Counted from the stretch's first letter, positions 47,103 through 57,074 are shown. The stretch: 64,000 nucleotides of DNA from Ligustrum vulgare (GCA_963555705.1 OY743170.1:16165596-16229595); one strand, 5' to 3'. Made by a program: numbers and translations. The notes: generated by a model not told the origin, from the sequence alone.

Positions 47103-47648
47103 TTAATGCTGCATAGCCAAAGCATCATTGTTTATAACAGCATGGCAAACAGGATCTTTTGCTATTATATTTTTGAGACTATATCTCTCTTTATCGCTGA
47201 TGAATTTAGCCCATAAAGATAGTAGCTCACGCTGCACATATCCACTAGGGTGCGTCTCAAGAGTCAATCGGATATCATCCAATGACTCCTTACTCAGTCC
47301 ACCCTTAATGAAGTCTATCTTATCATCTCGATTTATGGATGAATATCCTATTGATTTACAACGGGTATCACATGTCCATCGAGCACATTTGTAGCAACTA
47401 TTTAATCTTTTTGCTCTTCGCTTCTTTGCAAAAGTACTCTTACCTAAGCCAGGCTTGTGCTTAGAAAATGAATCTGGTAATTCACCAGCTAATCGAACTT
47501 TTGCTTCGATCAACCAGCGAACATCTTCTGGCATGCCATGATCCATCAGCAACCTCAATCTTTCGAGCCTAATTCGATAAATTTTTCTCAAATCATTTAC
47601 TGGAAGATTGGAATAATATTTGCGAATATTTGAAAGTATGATATCCAT
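47103..47648 (-). CDS. Cys-rich basic protein resembling plant-virus nucleic-acid-binding proteins
   Basis: An intact frame of 181 codons from the ATG at 47648 (an upstream TTG would add nine). Residues about 65-115 hold, in order, a Gly-Lys-Ser phrase, the basic patch AKKRRAKRL, a Cys cluster (CYKCARWTCDTRC) and a downstream FIKGG. That order matches the small nucleic-acid-binding proteins encoded at the 3' end of carlaviruses and relatives (Viral_NABP family), where the basic patch is a nuclear signal and the Cys cluster a zinc finger. The spacing between Cys pairs is shorter than usual. The N-terminal helix-rich part and the C-terminal 65 residues are not recognised. The match is by eye. 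A plant zinc-knuckle protein or a gag relic is an alternative. Confidence 0.5.
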   Translation of the reverse strand: MDIILSNIRKYYSNLPVNDLRKIYRIRLERLRLLMDHGMPEDVRWLIEAKVRLAGELPDSFSKHKPGLGKSTFAKKRRAKRLNSCYKCARWTCDTRCKSIGYSSINRDDKIDFIKGGLSKESLDDIRLTLETHPSGYVQRELLSLWAKFISDKERYSLKNIIAKDPVCHAVINNDALAMQH

Positions 47649-47680
47649 TTTTGATGGATCTAGCCTTCTTCCCAAATCAT

Positions 47681-47690
47681 CTATTTAAAT
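47681..47690 (-). promoter_or_regulatory. TATA-like box before the Cys-rich gene
   Basis: ATTTAAATAG on the minus strand, 33 bp upstream of the chosen ATG, sharing TTTAAATAG with the box before LOG. The leader would be very short. Confidence 0.35.
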
Positions 47691-47945
47691 GCATTATTCA
47701 ACGCGTAAAAGAGCGGCGGCTCCGCGTGTCAGTGATATGGATTCCATCAAGAAATAATGGAATAAATTATTGAAAAGGTGAGATAATATGCCATTACCTT
47801 TTTCGATATAATGGAAGATTTGGCGACAAGATTGAGATTATGAGATATTTCCTTGGATATTGTACCTGATTTTTCGGTATACTAAAAGTAATAAAGGTAT
47901 ACTGATTTGAACTATATAGAATACTGATGAAATAAATGTTGTATT

Positions 47946-48151
47946 GAACCAGAAGTTCATACATATGTACAAGTGAAATATCTTATTGAACCAGAAGTTC
48001 ATACGTACAAGTGAAATATGTATATAGTATGAACCAGAAGCTCATAAATGAAATATACATTGTATTGAACCAGAAGTTTAGCGATATTGTATTGAATCAA
48101 ATATTCATACATAGAAATGAAATAAAACCGTATAGAACCAGAAGTTCTATA
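47946..48151 (+). repeat. Hairpin repeats, set 2 (GAAC-CAGAA-GTTC)
   Basis: GAACCAGAAGTTC at 47946 and 47988. At 48031 a C replaces one stem base. At 48067 there is a G-T wobble. At 48131 the stem extends to eight pairs (TATAGAAC with GTTCTATA). Several are followed by a CATAxxxACAAGTGAAATAT spacer. Confidence 0.8.
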
Positions 48152-48406
48152 ATAAACGGTTAGATTATCAAAAGTTCCAAATTATTTTCTATGAGAATAA
48201 CTTATTCAGAAATTGTTTATCATACAACAATATTCTATGTCAAACAGGGAATAGCTCAAGAAGCTTTATTATTTGTAAAAGTGCGATATGCATACACTCC
48301 ACCAAAGCGCACTGAGATATATGATTGAAATTACATCCCTAAAAGAATGACATGTGTTATGGCATTTTAGCCGATTGATAATATTTGAGAACATTATGGT
48401 GAAAAC

Positions 48407-48715
48407 ACGCCTGAAGCGTAATTATGCCTGAAGCATAATGACTATCGATTCCAAAAATAAATATCTCTTGAATGATTGAAATGATTCCTTTGAGGCTAAA
48501 TACTCAAAGTAAGTAAAAGGGACATAGTCAAATGATGAGATATTCAGGTACCTGATGATAGAACATATAAAGAGATCTCTCCACGTTATATTGAGATGGA
48601 ATCGATAAATAAGTCGACTGCATACCCTCTTATGAAATAAGATTGATGAAATCATAATTCTTTGGCCAAGTATGAAACCCTAATGTAGGGATTATTGTTC
48701 AAGGACCTGAAGTCC
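48407..48715 (+). repeat. Hairpin repeats, set 3 (CTGAA loop)
   Basis: ACGC/GCGT (48407-48419), ATTATGC/GCATAAT (48421-48439) and GGAC/GTCC (48703-48715), each around a CTGAA loop. These three stems share no sequence yet all pair perfectly, so tandem duplication alone does not explain them. Confidence 0.8.
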
Positions 48716-49200
48716 AAATGCTTAAATGTGTAAAGCCAGTAATTATATGTACAAATGAAAAATATTTCACAGTCGTAAAAGACGACTAGTTGCGCGCGAA
48801 ATTTTTCATAGAACTGGCATGACATATGGTGGATAGACTATAGTCTAAATCACTAGCTTGAGCTCCTTGATATACCAATGAGTGAGATCAAAATGTATGA
48901 TTCTCATCTCGGTACTTTGGGAGTATTCTTTGATGTACCAGTTGATCGCGGTACGTTGGGATTTCAAGTAAAATGATTGTAGATTATATGTCGAAATTGA
49001 TATCTATTTCAATGATTGATTATGCTCCTGCAAAATTAGAAATTGCAGTTTATAAAGTGCAAGAACATACATGTATAAATCATTGAAAGATTCAATATGC
49101 CCAGATTAGTATCACTATAGAATGATACAAATGACTCCATGATATAATATGTTGAAAGTGAAATTGGAGTGTACTATTTATGACATCTGGGAAATTGATT

Positions 49201-49393
49201 ATTCACTAGAAGTGAATACGAAAATGAATATTCACCAGAAGTGAATTTGAAATTGATTATTCACTAGAAGTGAATTTGAAAATGAATATTTAATTATTCA
49301 CTAGAAGTGAAAGATGCAATCTATGAAAGTGAATTATAGATTTGATTATTCACCAGAAGTGAATTCTAAATTTGATTATTCACCAGAAGTGAA
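49201..49393 (+). repeat. Hairpin repeats, set 4 (TTCAC-CAGAA-GTGAA)
   Basis: Six units at 49201, 49230, 49259, 49297, 49348 and 49379. The stem ATTCAC/GTGAAT or TTCAC/GTGAA encloses a CAGAA or TAGAA loop. Units are 20-50 bp apart. Confidence 0.85.
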
Positions 49394-49464
49394 AAATACA
49401 ATGAAAAGATTCGTGATTGCACCAATATACATGTAATATTCCATGAAAGGAATAAATACGCGTT

Positions 49465-50160
49465 GCACTCTTTTTCCCTTAGCTGAGGTTTTGTCCCACA
49501 GGGTTTTCATAGCAAGTTTTTTAATGAGGCAACAGTTGAGGCGTATTGATGAAAATTAATGAGAATAATGCACTCTTTTTCCCTTCGCTGAGGTTTTGTC
49601 CCACAGGGTTTTCCTAGCAAGGTTTTTGAGGCATCATCATAGCTATCAACAAGCTATAATTCAGCAACACATTGTTATACTGGAATGATATCAACAAATG
49701 AAGAAAATCATACACATCTTATGAAGAATGTTATGATATCGACTACACACAAGAAGATTTTCATATATATTCCAGAAGAAAGATGATATCATTATTCAAA
49801 AGGTTCATGAATACTTGATTGCACACTTCAGGGGGAGAATCATGCTGTCATGCTGTACTCTTTTTCCTTCGTCCAGGTTTTGTCCCACAGGGTTTTCCTG
49901 ACAAGGTTTTAACGAGGCAGCGGCTGTACTCTTTTTCCTTCGTTCAGATTTTGTCCCATTGGGTTTTACTGACAAGGTTTTAACGAGGCAGCACTGAAGC
50001 ACTGAAGAACTTCAAAGATTCAATACATGATTTGTTCTACTTGAACATTAAGACTCAACGATTGACGATGGCCAATATCAGGGGGAGCAACTGTACTCTT
50101 TTTCCTTCGCTCAAGTTTTATCCCATTGGGTTTTCTTAGCAAGGTTTTAACGAGGCAGAC
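49465..50160 (+). repeat. Copia-type 3' repeats
   Basis: Five copies (about 49465, 49568, 49857, 49925 and 50094) of ACTCTTTTTCC(c)TTxGCT followed by GGTTTTGTCCCACAGGG and AAGGTTTTAACGAGGCA. This motif series between pol and the 3' LTR is characteristic of many plant copia elements. Confidence 0.8.
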
Positions 50161-50401
50161 AATTGCGTAATATGTCATTCAAGGGGAGTATTATAAATAA
50201 TGTATATATGTGAATGACATTACCATTATATCCCTGTAAACTTTACAATATTACGATTGTGCCATTGTCCACTCCTATAAATAGGAGCCTATACTTACCA
50301 ATTTATTACACCAATTCTTGAAGAGAAATTCTCTCCTCTAAACTCTCTCCATTTCTCTCTCTATGTTGTTCTTATGATTTCGATGATTTTATAACAATAC
50401 A

Positions 50402-50926
50402 TATATATATATATATAAGAAACAAAATGTCGTCCAGAGAATTGCATGTCATGAAACTTGGTCAAACTGCTCGTGATCTTATGTCGATTGTAAACGATTT
50501 TTATTCACTTTCAAACTCGCTAAAATAGACTCGACGACCATGTGCTTATGCATGTGAGGGTTGAGAAAAGATGTGTAAGTATAGATTAAAATACAATGGT
50601 GGAGAGTGGAACTTGACCCAGCTTCAATTCTATATGAATGATTTAATAGAAAATTAAGTGTGATAATTATTATCCATTTACTTTTGCATATTCCAAGTCA
50701 ACTCTCATTCTTTATGATTTAAAAAAAAAAAAAAAAAATAGAGCGAGAGAATAATTTCCTTCATGTTATGATTTCAATAATAATAATTGTAACATGCTGG
50801 TTTGGAAGTGTTTAGATCATAATTTATATGATGGGTTAGTTATGCAATCTACCACGAAAATTTCAAATCTATCACATACCTTACATAATATACCACTATG
50901 TTAGCTTTCAATTATTATGATACCAA
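50402..50926. other. Spacer between two LTR elements
   Basis: AT-rich with an A-run near 50710-50740. No gene recognised. This is host or older repeat DNA between two young insertions. Confidence 0.5.
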
Positions 50927-51785
50927 CAAGTTGTTGGGGAAAAAATATTCGGACCACAAACGGAATTGCCAACACAAGTAGCAAACGTCAAATATTTCCC
51001 CTCAAACTCCGTGTGATTAAAATAGGAAATCAACAACTCAATCAAGCCAATCCAAACAATAGAATATCGAAATTATAAATACCAAAGCGATAACACCAAT
51101 AATTATTTAACGTCGTAAAACCCTCCAATGAGAAGGGAAAATCGATGGGGCAAACCGACAATTCCACTATTACCAAATAATAGGAATACAATATTTCTTT
51201 CCTAGATTTTTGCCCTAAATCTAGAAGTAACCAATACACGCCTTCAAGATTTAATCTTGGCACCCAAAACATACATCATCTAATACAATAGATGGAACCC
51301 CAACAACAACAACAATAATGGAGATTAAATGGCACCTAAACCATTCTAAGATAATACTTAGAGAAACCCAAATCTTGAAGAAGAAGAATACACAATAATC
51401 AACACTTTCTTCTCCAAAAATATAACAAGAAAATAGCACATTTTATTCCATTGTTGTTGTGTAAATATGTGTAGAGAAAATGGCCAAAGAATTTCTTCTC
51501 TTTCTTCCCAGCTGCTGTACGTGTGAAGATGAAGAACCAGCCCCAGCCTCTGACAACGTAAAATGAATACGCTGCCTCTGTTTTTAATTCTCTCCAGCAA
51601 AAAGGAAAAACACCCATGTGCCTCTCTTGATTATTGTGTATTTAATTAGGTTAGGTAGGTTAACCTTTTAGAAATTGCACTAAAGTCCTCCACCTTTCAA
51701 TTCACAATTAAAATGGGCTGGAACTATTTTAAGCCCAACAATCTCCCCCTCCAGCCCATGAGGGAGGTACACCACAAGACTCCAG

Positions 51786-53294
51786 TCACTTGGAATCCAT
51801 CCCGGCCTGTTCGGCACAAAACTCAAGCTTCTGCTTGGTAACAACCTTGGTCAACATATCAGCAATATTCTTATCGGTGTGAATCTTTTCCAACTGCATT
51901 AACTTCTCGTCAACCGCTCCACGTATCCAATGATACCTCACATCAATGTGTTTAGTACGAGAATGGAAAGTAGAATTCTTACTTAGCTCAAGAGCACTCT
52001 GACTATCACAATAAATGACGTACTCACCTTGCTTCACGTTGAGCTCCTCAAGAAACTTTCTCATCCATATCATCTCTTTACCTGCTTCAGTAACTGCAAT
52101 ATACTCAGCCTCAGTTGTAGACAAAGCCACACATTTTTGCAATCTTGACTGCCAAGAAACAGCTCCCCCTGCAAAAGTAAACAAATACCCAGATGTAGAC
52201 TTTCTGTTGTCAAGATCTCCTGCCATATCTGCATCTGTATACGCTGTCAAAACTGGCTGAGCTCCCCCGAAGCCCAAACACAAAGTAGAAGTTCCCCTGA
52301 GATACCGCATAATCCATTTTACTGCTTCCCAATGATCTTTGCCCGGATTAGACAGAAATCTGCTTACCACACCAACTGCATGTGCAATATCTGGACGAGT
52401 ACATACCATAGCATACATCAAACTACCAACTGCTGAAGAATAGGGTACTACTTCCATCTTCTTCTTCTCTTCACTCGTTGAAGGACAAGATCTTTTGGTA
52501 AGTTTGAGATGACCCCCAAGAGGTGAGCTAACTGATTTAGCTCCTTTCATACTGAACCTTTCAAGAACTCGTTCAATACATTTTTCTTGTGATAACCACA
52601 ACCTCTTAGATTTTCTGTCTCGAATTATCTCCATGCCCAATATCTGTTTAGCCGGCCCCAGATCTTTCATATCAAATGACTTATGTAAGGCTTCTTTCAA
52701 TTTCTTGATCAACCCCACATCCTGGCCAACTATGAGCATATCATCAACATAAAGCAGTAAAATAATAAATTTGTCACCTGGAAAAGATCTGATATAAACA
52801 CAAGAATCTGCAGTCGTCCTTGTGTATTCCTGGCTGACCATAAAAGCATCAAACTTTTTATACCACTGTCTTGGTGCTTGCTTGAGCCCATACAAACTTT
52901 TCTTCAATTTGCATACAAGGTGTTCTTTCCCCTTTTGTTCAAAACCCTCTGGTTGAAACATATAAATCTCTTCCTCCAAGTCACCATGTAGGAAGGCAGT
53001 CTTCACATCAAGTTGCTCTATTTCTAGGTCTAGACTGGCTGCTAACCCCAAAACAACTCTGATGGATGTCATTTTCACAACAGGAGAGAAAATCTCATCA
53101 AAATCAACACCATGTTTCTGCCCAAAGCCTTTAACAACCAAACGAGCTTTGTACTTCATCAAATCACCATTGCCTTCCCGTTTGATTTTATATACCCATT
53201 TATTTCTCAATGCTTTTCTGCCCTTAGGAAGATTCACCAAGTCATAAGTATCATTCTTCCTCAAGGAATTCATCTCTTCTGTCATTGCTTTCAT
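51786..53294 (-). CDS. Copia reverse transcriptase-RNase H (C-terminal part)
   Basis: 502 codons in the same frame as the preceding part. It opens with MKAMTEEMNSLRKNDTYDLV, then KARLVVKGFGQ, the RT active site LLYVDDMLIVG (about residue 180) and RNase H with YTDADMAGDLDNRKS, SWQSRLQ, ALSTTEAEY and the ADMLTK end. All motifs are intact. Ty1/copia RT-RNase H normally arises by processing of one polyprotein, so the Met here is probably not a natural start. Confidence 0.95.
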   Translation of the reverse strand: MKAMTEEMNSLRKNDTYDLVNLPKGRKALRNKWVYKIKREGNGDLMKYKARLVVKGFGQKHGVDFDEIFSPVVKMTSIRVVLGLAASLDLEIEQLDVKTAFLHGDLEEEIYMFQPEGFEQKGKEHLVCKLKKSLYGLKQAPRQWYKKFDAFMVSQEYTRTTADSCVYIRSFPGDKFIILLLYVDDMLIVGQDVGLIKKLKEALHKSFDMKDLGPAKQILGMEIIRDRKSKRLWLSQEKCIERVLERFSMKGAKSVSSPLGGHLKLTKRSCPSTSEEKKKMEVVPYSSAVGSLMYAMVCTRPDIAHAVGVVSRFLSNPGKDHWEAVKWIMRYLRGTSTLCLGFGGAQPVLTAYTDADMAGDLDNRKSTSGYLFTFAGGAVSWQSRLQKCVALSTTEAEYIAVTEAGKEMIWMRKFLEELNVKQGEYVIYCDSQSALELSKNSTFHSRTKHIDVRYHWIRGAVDEKLMQLEKIHTDKNIADMLTKVVTKQKLEFCAEQAGMDSK

Positions 53295-53297
53295 CCA

Positions 53298-55784
53298 CTA
53301 AATTTTATCCCTATTAGACTGTGCCTCAGAAAAACTTTCTGGCTCTCCATCAGTAGTAAGCAAAATATAGTCAGAAGTAGGATACCTAGTAGATGGCCTG
53401 TGATCTCTGGTAGATCTTCTGACATGTGCTTCTTCATATTCTTCTGTCTCAGGTATTTGCTCCCCCTCATTAGCATTCTCATCGGCTAGTATATCATCAT
53501 GAGCAATGTCATCAACATTCTCATCAATAGGAGCTAAATTCTCTTCAACAATAGGCTGTGATGTTGAAGTGCTAGTAGATGCGAGATCAGGAACAGCTGC
53601 AGTCACTCTAGGCTGCTCCAATTTATCCAAATCTTCAATGGTTTGGTCTTCATGAAAGACCACATCTCTGCTTCTCACAATCTTCTCTTTCTCTGGATCC
53701 CAAAATTTGTACACAAACTGTTCATCACCATAGCTGAGAAATATACAAGGAGTAGCTCTATCATCAAGCTTCGATCTCTGTTCCTTAGGCACGTGCACAA
53801 AAGCTTTGCACCCAAACACCTTCAGATGAGAGTAGGAAACAAATTTTCCTGTCCAAACTCTTTCTGGAATATCAAAGTCCAAGGGAACAGATGGAGATCT
53901 ATTGATCAAATAGCAAGCAGTCTGAACTGCTTCACCCCAAAACATTTTTGGTAGCTTGGCTGTCTTCAACATGCATCTGACTCTATCAAGAATGGTACGG
54001 TTAATTCTTTCTGCCACACCATTATGTTGAGGAGTACCTGCTTCTGTAAACTCATGTCGAATCCCAAATTTTGAGCAATAATCCCTAAACTCATGTGAAG
54101 TGTATTCCCCACCATTATCTGTTCTGAGACATTTCAAGGGCTTACCTGTTTCTCGTTCTACCATGGCATGAAACTGTTGAAAACTCTTAAATACCTGATC
54201 TTTAGATTTCAACATATAAACCCAAAGCTTCCTAGAAGCATCATCAACAAATGTGAGGAAATACTTATTTCCACCCAAAGAAGCTACATCGCTAGGAGAG
54301 CACACATCAGAATGCACAAGTTCTAAAATATCGTGTTTTCTTTTAAATGAACCACTAAAAGAAACTCTGTGCTGTTTACCATATAAACAATGATCACATT
54401 TGTTTAGCGACATACCTTTGACTAAGGGAATAGATGTCTTCTTAGCCAGAACCTGCAAACCTTTTTCACTCATGTGACCAAGCCTCTTGTGCCATAAATC
54501 AGGAGAAGTATCTTCAACAACATTCACCTCATTTTTACAAGCTTTTGCATAAGTCTTGTAAAGCGTGCAACAAGCTTTTCCTTTGGCAACAATCAAAGTG
54601 CCCTTTGACAATTTCCAATTCAAATCACCGAATCTGCTATAATAACCCTGTCTGTCAAGAGCCATAACTGAAATTAGATTGAGGCGCATATCAGCAATAT
54701 GCCTCACATCATTCAGTATCAAGGAGTAGCCAAGTTCTGTTTGCAAGTAAATATCACCAATCCCAATAATCTTAGATTGGCTAGTATTTCCCATCTTTGA
54801 AATACCAAAATCACCAGCTGTGTAATTTGCAAACAAGTCCATGTTCGAACAAACATGGTAGGAAGCACCACTATCAACAATCCACTCAGTACTAGGATCA
54901 CCCACATGTAGGCAATGACCATCTACACAAGAAAGTACTTCATCACTGGTAGAAACAATAGCTGTAGTGTTCTTTTCATCTTCCTTCTTCTGATTGCTAC
55001 CTTCCCTTTGTTCTCTCAACCAAATCCGACAATTTCTTTTAATGTGACCCACATTACCACAATGATAGCAAGCTGACTTTTTATCTTTTGATTTCGACCG
55101 ACCTCTTGACTTGCTGCGACCTTTCTGCCATCTATTTTTATTTCTCCCCCTGTCCTCTACAACAAGAGCATGTGCATGATTTGACCCTGCATGTACACCT
55201 GAGGACTTTCTTCTTGATTCCTCATTCTGCATACTGTCTTTAACAGACTCCATAGTCAAAACACCATCGGGAGCAGAATTACTGATAGTCACAACAAATG
55301 TCTCCCAACTGTCTGGCAAAGAACTCAAAAGTAACAAAGCCTGCAATTCATCTTCTAATTTCATACCCATAGTAGTCAACTGATTTACAATATTCTGGAA
55401 ATTGTTCAAGTGCTCTGTCACACCCATGCCATCTTTGTATTTCATGTTGACCAAGTCTCTAATCAGAAAAGACTTCCTAGATGCAGTCTTTTTCTCAAAC
55501 ATAGACTCCAATTTCGACCACAATGTATGTGCGTCAGTCTCCTGTGCAACATGATGAAACACACTGTTATCCACCCACTGTCTTATAGTTCCGATAGTTT
55601 TTCTATTCTGTTTGGTCCAATCACTGTCTGACATATCATTCGGTTTAGCCGTGTCACCCTCAACGGGGTCATGCAAATCCTTGCAATAAAGGATATCCTC
55701 CATCCTAGGCTTCCAAGTTACCCAATTATGATTAGTGATTCTAATCATAGCACAACCAACTGGATCATCCATTTTAATCCACAC
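53298..55784 (-). CDS. Copia gag-protease-integrase polyprotein (N-terminal part)
   Basis: 828 residues. The gag N-terminal region is followed by a zinc knuckle CYHCGNVGHIKRNC (about residue 240). Next are the protease WIVDSGASYHVC (about 308), the integrase zinc box WHKRLGHMSEKG with CDHC (about 435-480) and the catalytic core (HSDVCSP, LRTDNGGEY, HNGVAERINRT; about 495-610). The frame stops at a TAG (53298-53300) and resumes in the same frame at the next codons with RT. The TAG therefore sits between the integrase and RT regions of what is normally one polyprotein. Either it is a disabling mutation, or some read-through would be needed. Confidence 0.95.
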   Translation of the reverse strand: MWIKMDDPVGCAMIRITNHNWVTWKPRMEDILYCKDLHDPVEGDTAKPNDMSDSDWTKQNRKTIGTIRQWVDNSVFHHVAQETDAHTLWSKLESMFEKKTASRKSFLIRDLVNMKYKDGMGVTEHLNNFQNIVNQLTTMGMKLEDELQALLLLSSLPDSWETFVVTISNSAPDGVLTMESVKDSMQNEESRRKSSGVHAGSNHAHALVVEDRGRNKNRWQKGRSKSRGRSKSKDKKSACYHCGNVGHIKRNCRIWLREQREGSNQKKEDEKNTTAIVSTSDEVLSCVDGHCLHVGDPSTEWIVDSGASYHVCSNMDLFANYTAGDFGISKMGNTSQSKIIGIGDIYLQTELGYSLILNDVRHIADMRLNLISVMALDRQGYYSRFGDLNWKLSKGTLIVAKGKACCTLYKTYAKACKNEVNVVEDTSPDLWHKRLGHMSEKGLQVLAKKTSIPLVKGMSLNKCDHCLYGKQHRVSFSGSFKRKHDILELVHSDVCSPSDVASLGGNKYFLTFVDDASRKLWVYMLKSKDQVFKSFQQFHAMVERETGKPLKCLRTDNGGEYTSHEFRDYCSKFGIRHEFTEAGTPQHNGVAERINRTILDRVRCMLKTAKLPKMFWGEAVQTACYLINRSPSVPLDFDIPERVWTGKFVSYSHLKVFGCKAFVHVPKEQRSKLDDRATPCIFLSYGDEQFVYKFWDPEKEKIVRSRDVVFHEDQTIEDLDKLEQPRVTAAVPDLASTSTSTSQPIVEENLAPIDENVDDIAHDDILADENANEGEQIPETEEYEEAHVRRSTRDHRPSTRYPTSDYILLTTDGEPESFSEAQSNRDKI

Positions 55785-56623
55785 AATCTAACACAAGCTC
55801 TGATACCACTGTTGGGGAAAAAATATTCGGACCACAAACGGAATTGCCAACACAAGTAGCAAACGTCAAATATTTCCCCTCAAACTCCGTGTGATTAAAA
55901 TAGGAAATCAACAACTCAATCAAGCCAATCCAAACAATAGAATATCGAAATTATAAATACCAAAGCGATAACACCAATAATTATTTAACGTCGTAAAACC
56001 CTCCAATGAGAAGGGAAAATCGATGGGGCAAACCGACAATTCCACTATTACCAAATAATAGGAATACAATATTTCTTTCCTAGATTTTTGCCCTAAATCT
56101 AGAAGTAACCAATACACGCCTTCAAGATTTAATCTTGGCACCCAAAACATACATCATCTAATACAATAGATGGAACCCCAACAACAACAACAATAATGGA
56201 GATTAAATGGCACCTAAACCATTCTAAGATAATACTTAGAGAAACCCAAATCTTGAAGAAGAAGAATACACAATAATCAACACTTTCTTCTCCAAAAATA
56301 TAACAAGAAAATAGCACCTTTTATTCCATTGTTGTTGTGTAAATATGTGTAGAGAAAATGGCCAAAGAATTTCTTCTCTTTCTTCCCAGCTGCTGTACGT
56401 GTGAAGATGAAGAACCAGCCCCAGCCTCTGACAACGTAAAATGAATACGCTGCCTCTGTTTTTAATTCTCTCCAGAAAAAAGGAAAAACACCCATGTGCC
56501 TCTCTTGATTATTGTGTATTTAATTAGGTTAGGTAGGTTAACCTTTTAGAAATTGCACTAAAGTCCTCCACCTTTCAATTCACAATTAAAATGGGCTGGA
56601 ACTATTTTAAGCCCAACACAAGT

Positions 56624-57074
56624 ATGTTAAACGATGAAGTGGCCTTACTTTCTAAGTAAGTTGGTGCCACGTAAGCAATAAAATGGAAACTTTTTTTCTT
56701 TTAAAATAATAATAATTCTTTAAAGGGGTTGTAATTAACCCTCATCTCCCCTCCCTCTCCCACACACAGACACTGTCTTTGATGCTCTGGTTTACTAATT
56801 GTTAGGGGGTGTTTGAATCTGCTGAAATTCAAAAGGGAATGAATGTGCCGAGATGAGATTGAGAAAGGCAGCCGCAGAACTTATTTGGTAATGCAAAAAT
56901 TTTCATCATAATTTTCCAACTTAATCTCAATCAAGAATCAAGCCCATAATTTTTAATTTTTCAAACATTTTAAAGTCACACATCCATCAAAAAAATCAAA
57001 AAATCACAAAAATCAAAACTTTTCACATTACTAAACAGGCTCTCAGCAAAGCATAAAACCACCAAATCGTGTTT
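56624..57074. other. Spacer, possible small inverted-repeat element
   Basis: No gene. Sequence from about 56807 (GGGGGTGTTTGAATC) to 57045 (CATTACTAAACAGGCTC) has a MITE-like look, but no clean inverted repeat or target duplication was seen. Confidence 0.3.

Larger units (their letters stand above)
44070..50396 (+). mobile_element. Young non-autonomous LTR element carrying antisense LOG and a virus-like Cys-rich gene
   Basis: LTRs 44070-44277 and 50189-50396 are 208 bp each and differ at one base (TG versus TA at the second position). The TSD is ATACA (44065-44069 and 50397-50401). The polypurine tract AAGGGGAG (50181-50188) gives plus orientation. The sequence after the 5' LTR is CGTTATCAGCACGAG. 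No gag-pol domain is present. The 3' region has five copies of a CTCTTTTTCCTTCG...GGTTTTGTCCCACAGGG phrase seen downstream of pol in plant copia elements, so a Ty1/copia origin is likely. Two antisense genes and many hairpin repeats fill the interior. Near-identical LTRs mean recent movement using another element's enzymes. Confidence 0.93.
50932..56618 (-). mobile_element. Very young Ty1/copia (Tork-like) element
   Basis: LTRs 50932-51740 and 55810-56618 are 809 bp each and differ at two positions by eye (near 51459 and 51599). The TSD is CAAGT (50927-50931 and 56619-56623). The primer-binding site on the minus strand is TGGTATCAGAGCTTG (initiator Met) at about 55792-55807, and the polypurine tract is the complement of ATCTCCCCCTCCAGCCC at 51741. 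The order gag, protease, integrase, RT-RNase H is typical of Ty1/copia. The near-identical LTRs indicate recent insertion. Confidence 0.97.

Noticed and set aside
51042..51600. Frames repeated in both copia LTRs (MFWVPRLNLEG..., MLFSCYIFGEE...)
   Set aside because: Identical because the LTRs are identical; no domain and no reason for LTR coding.
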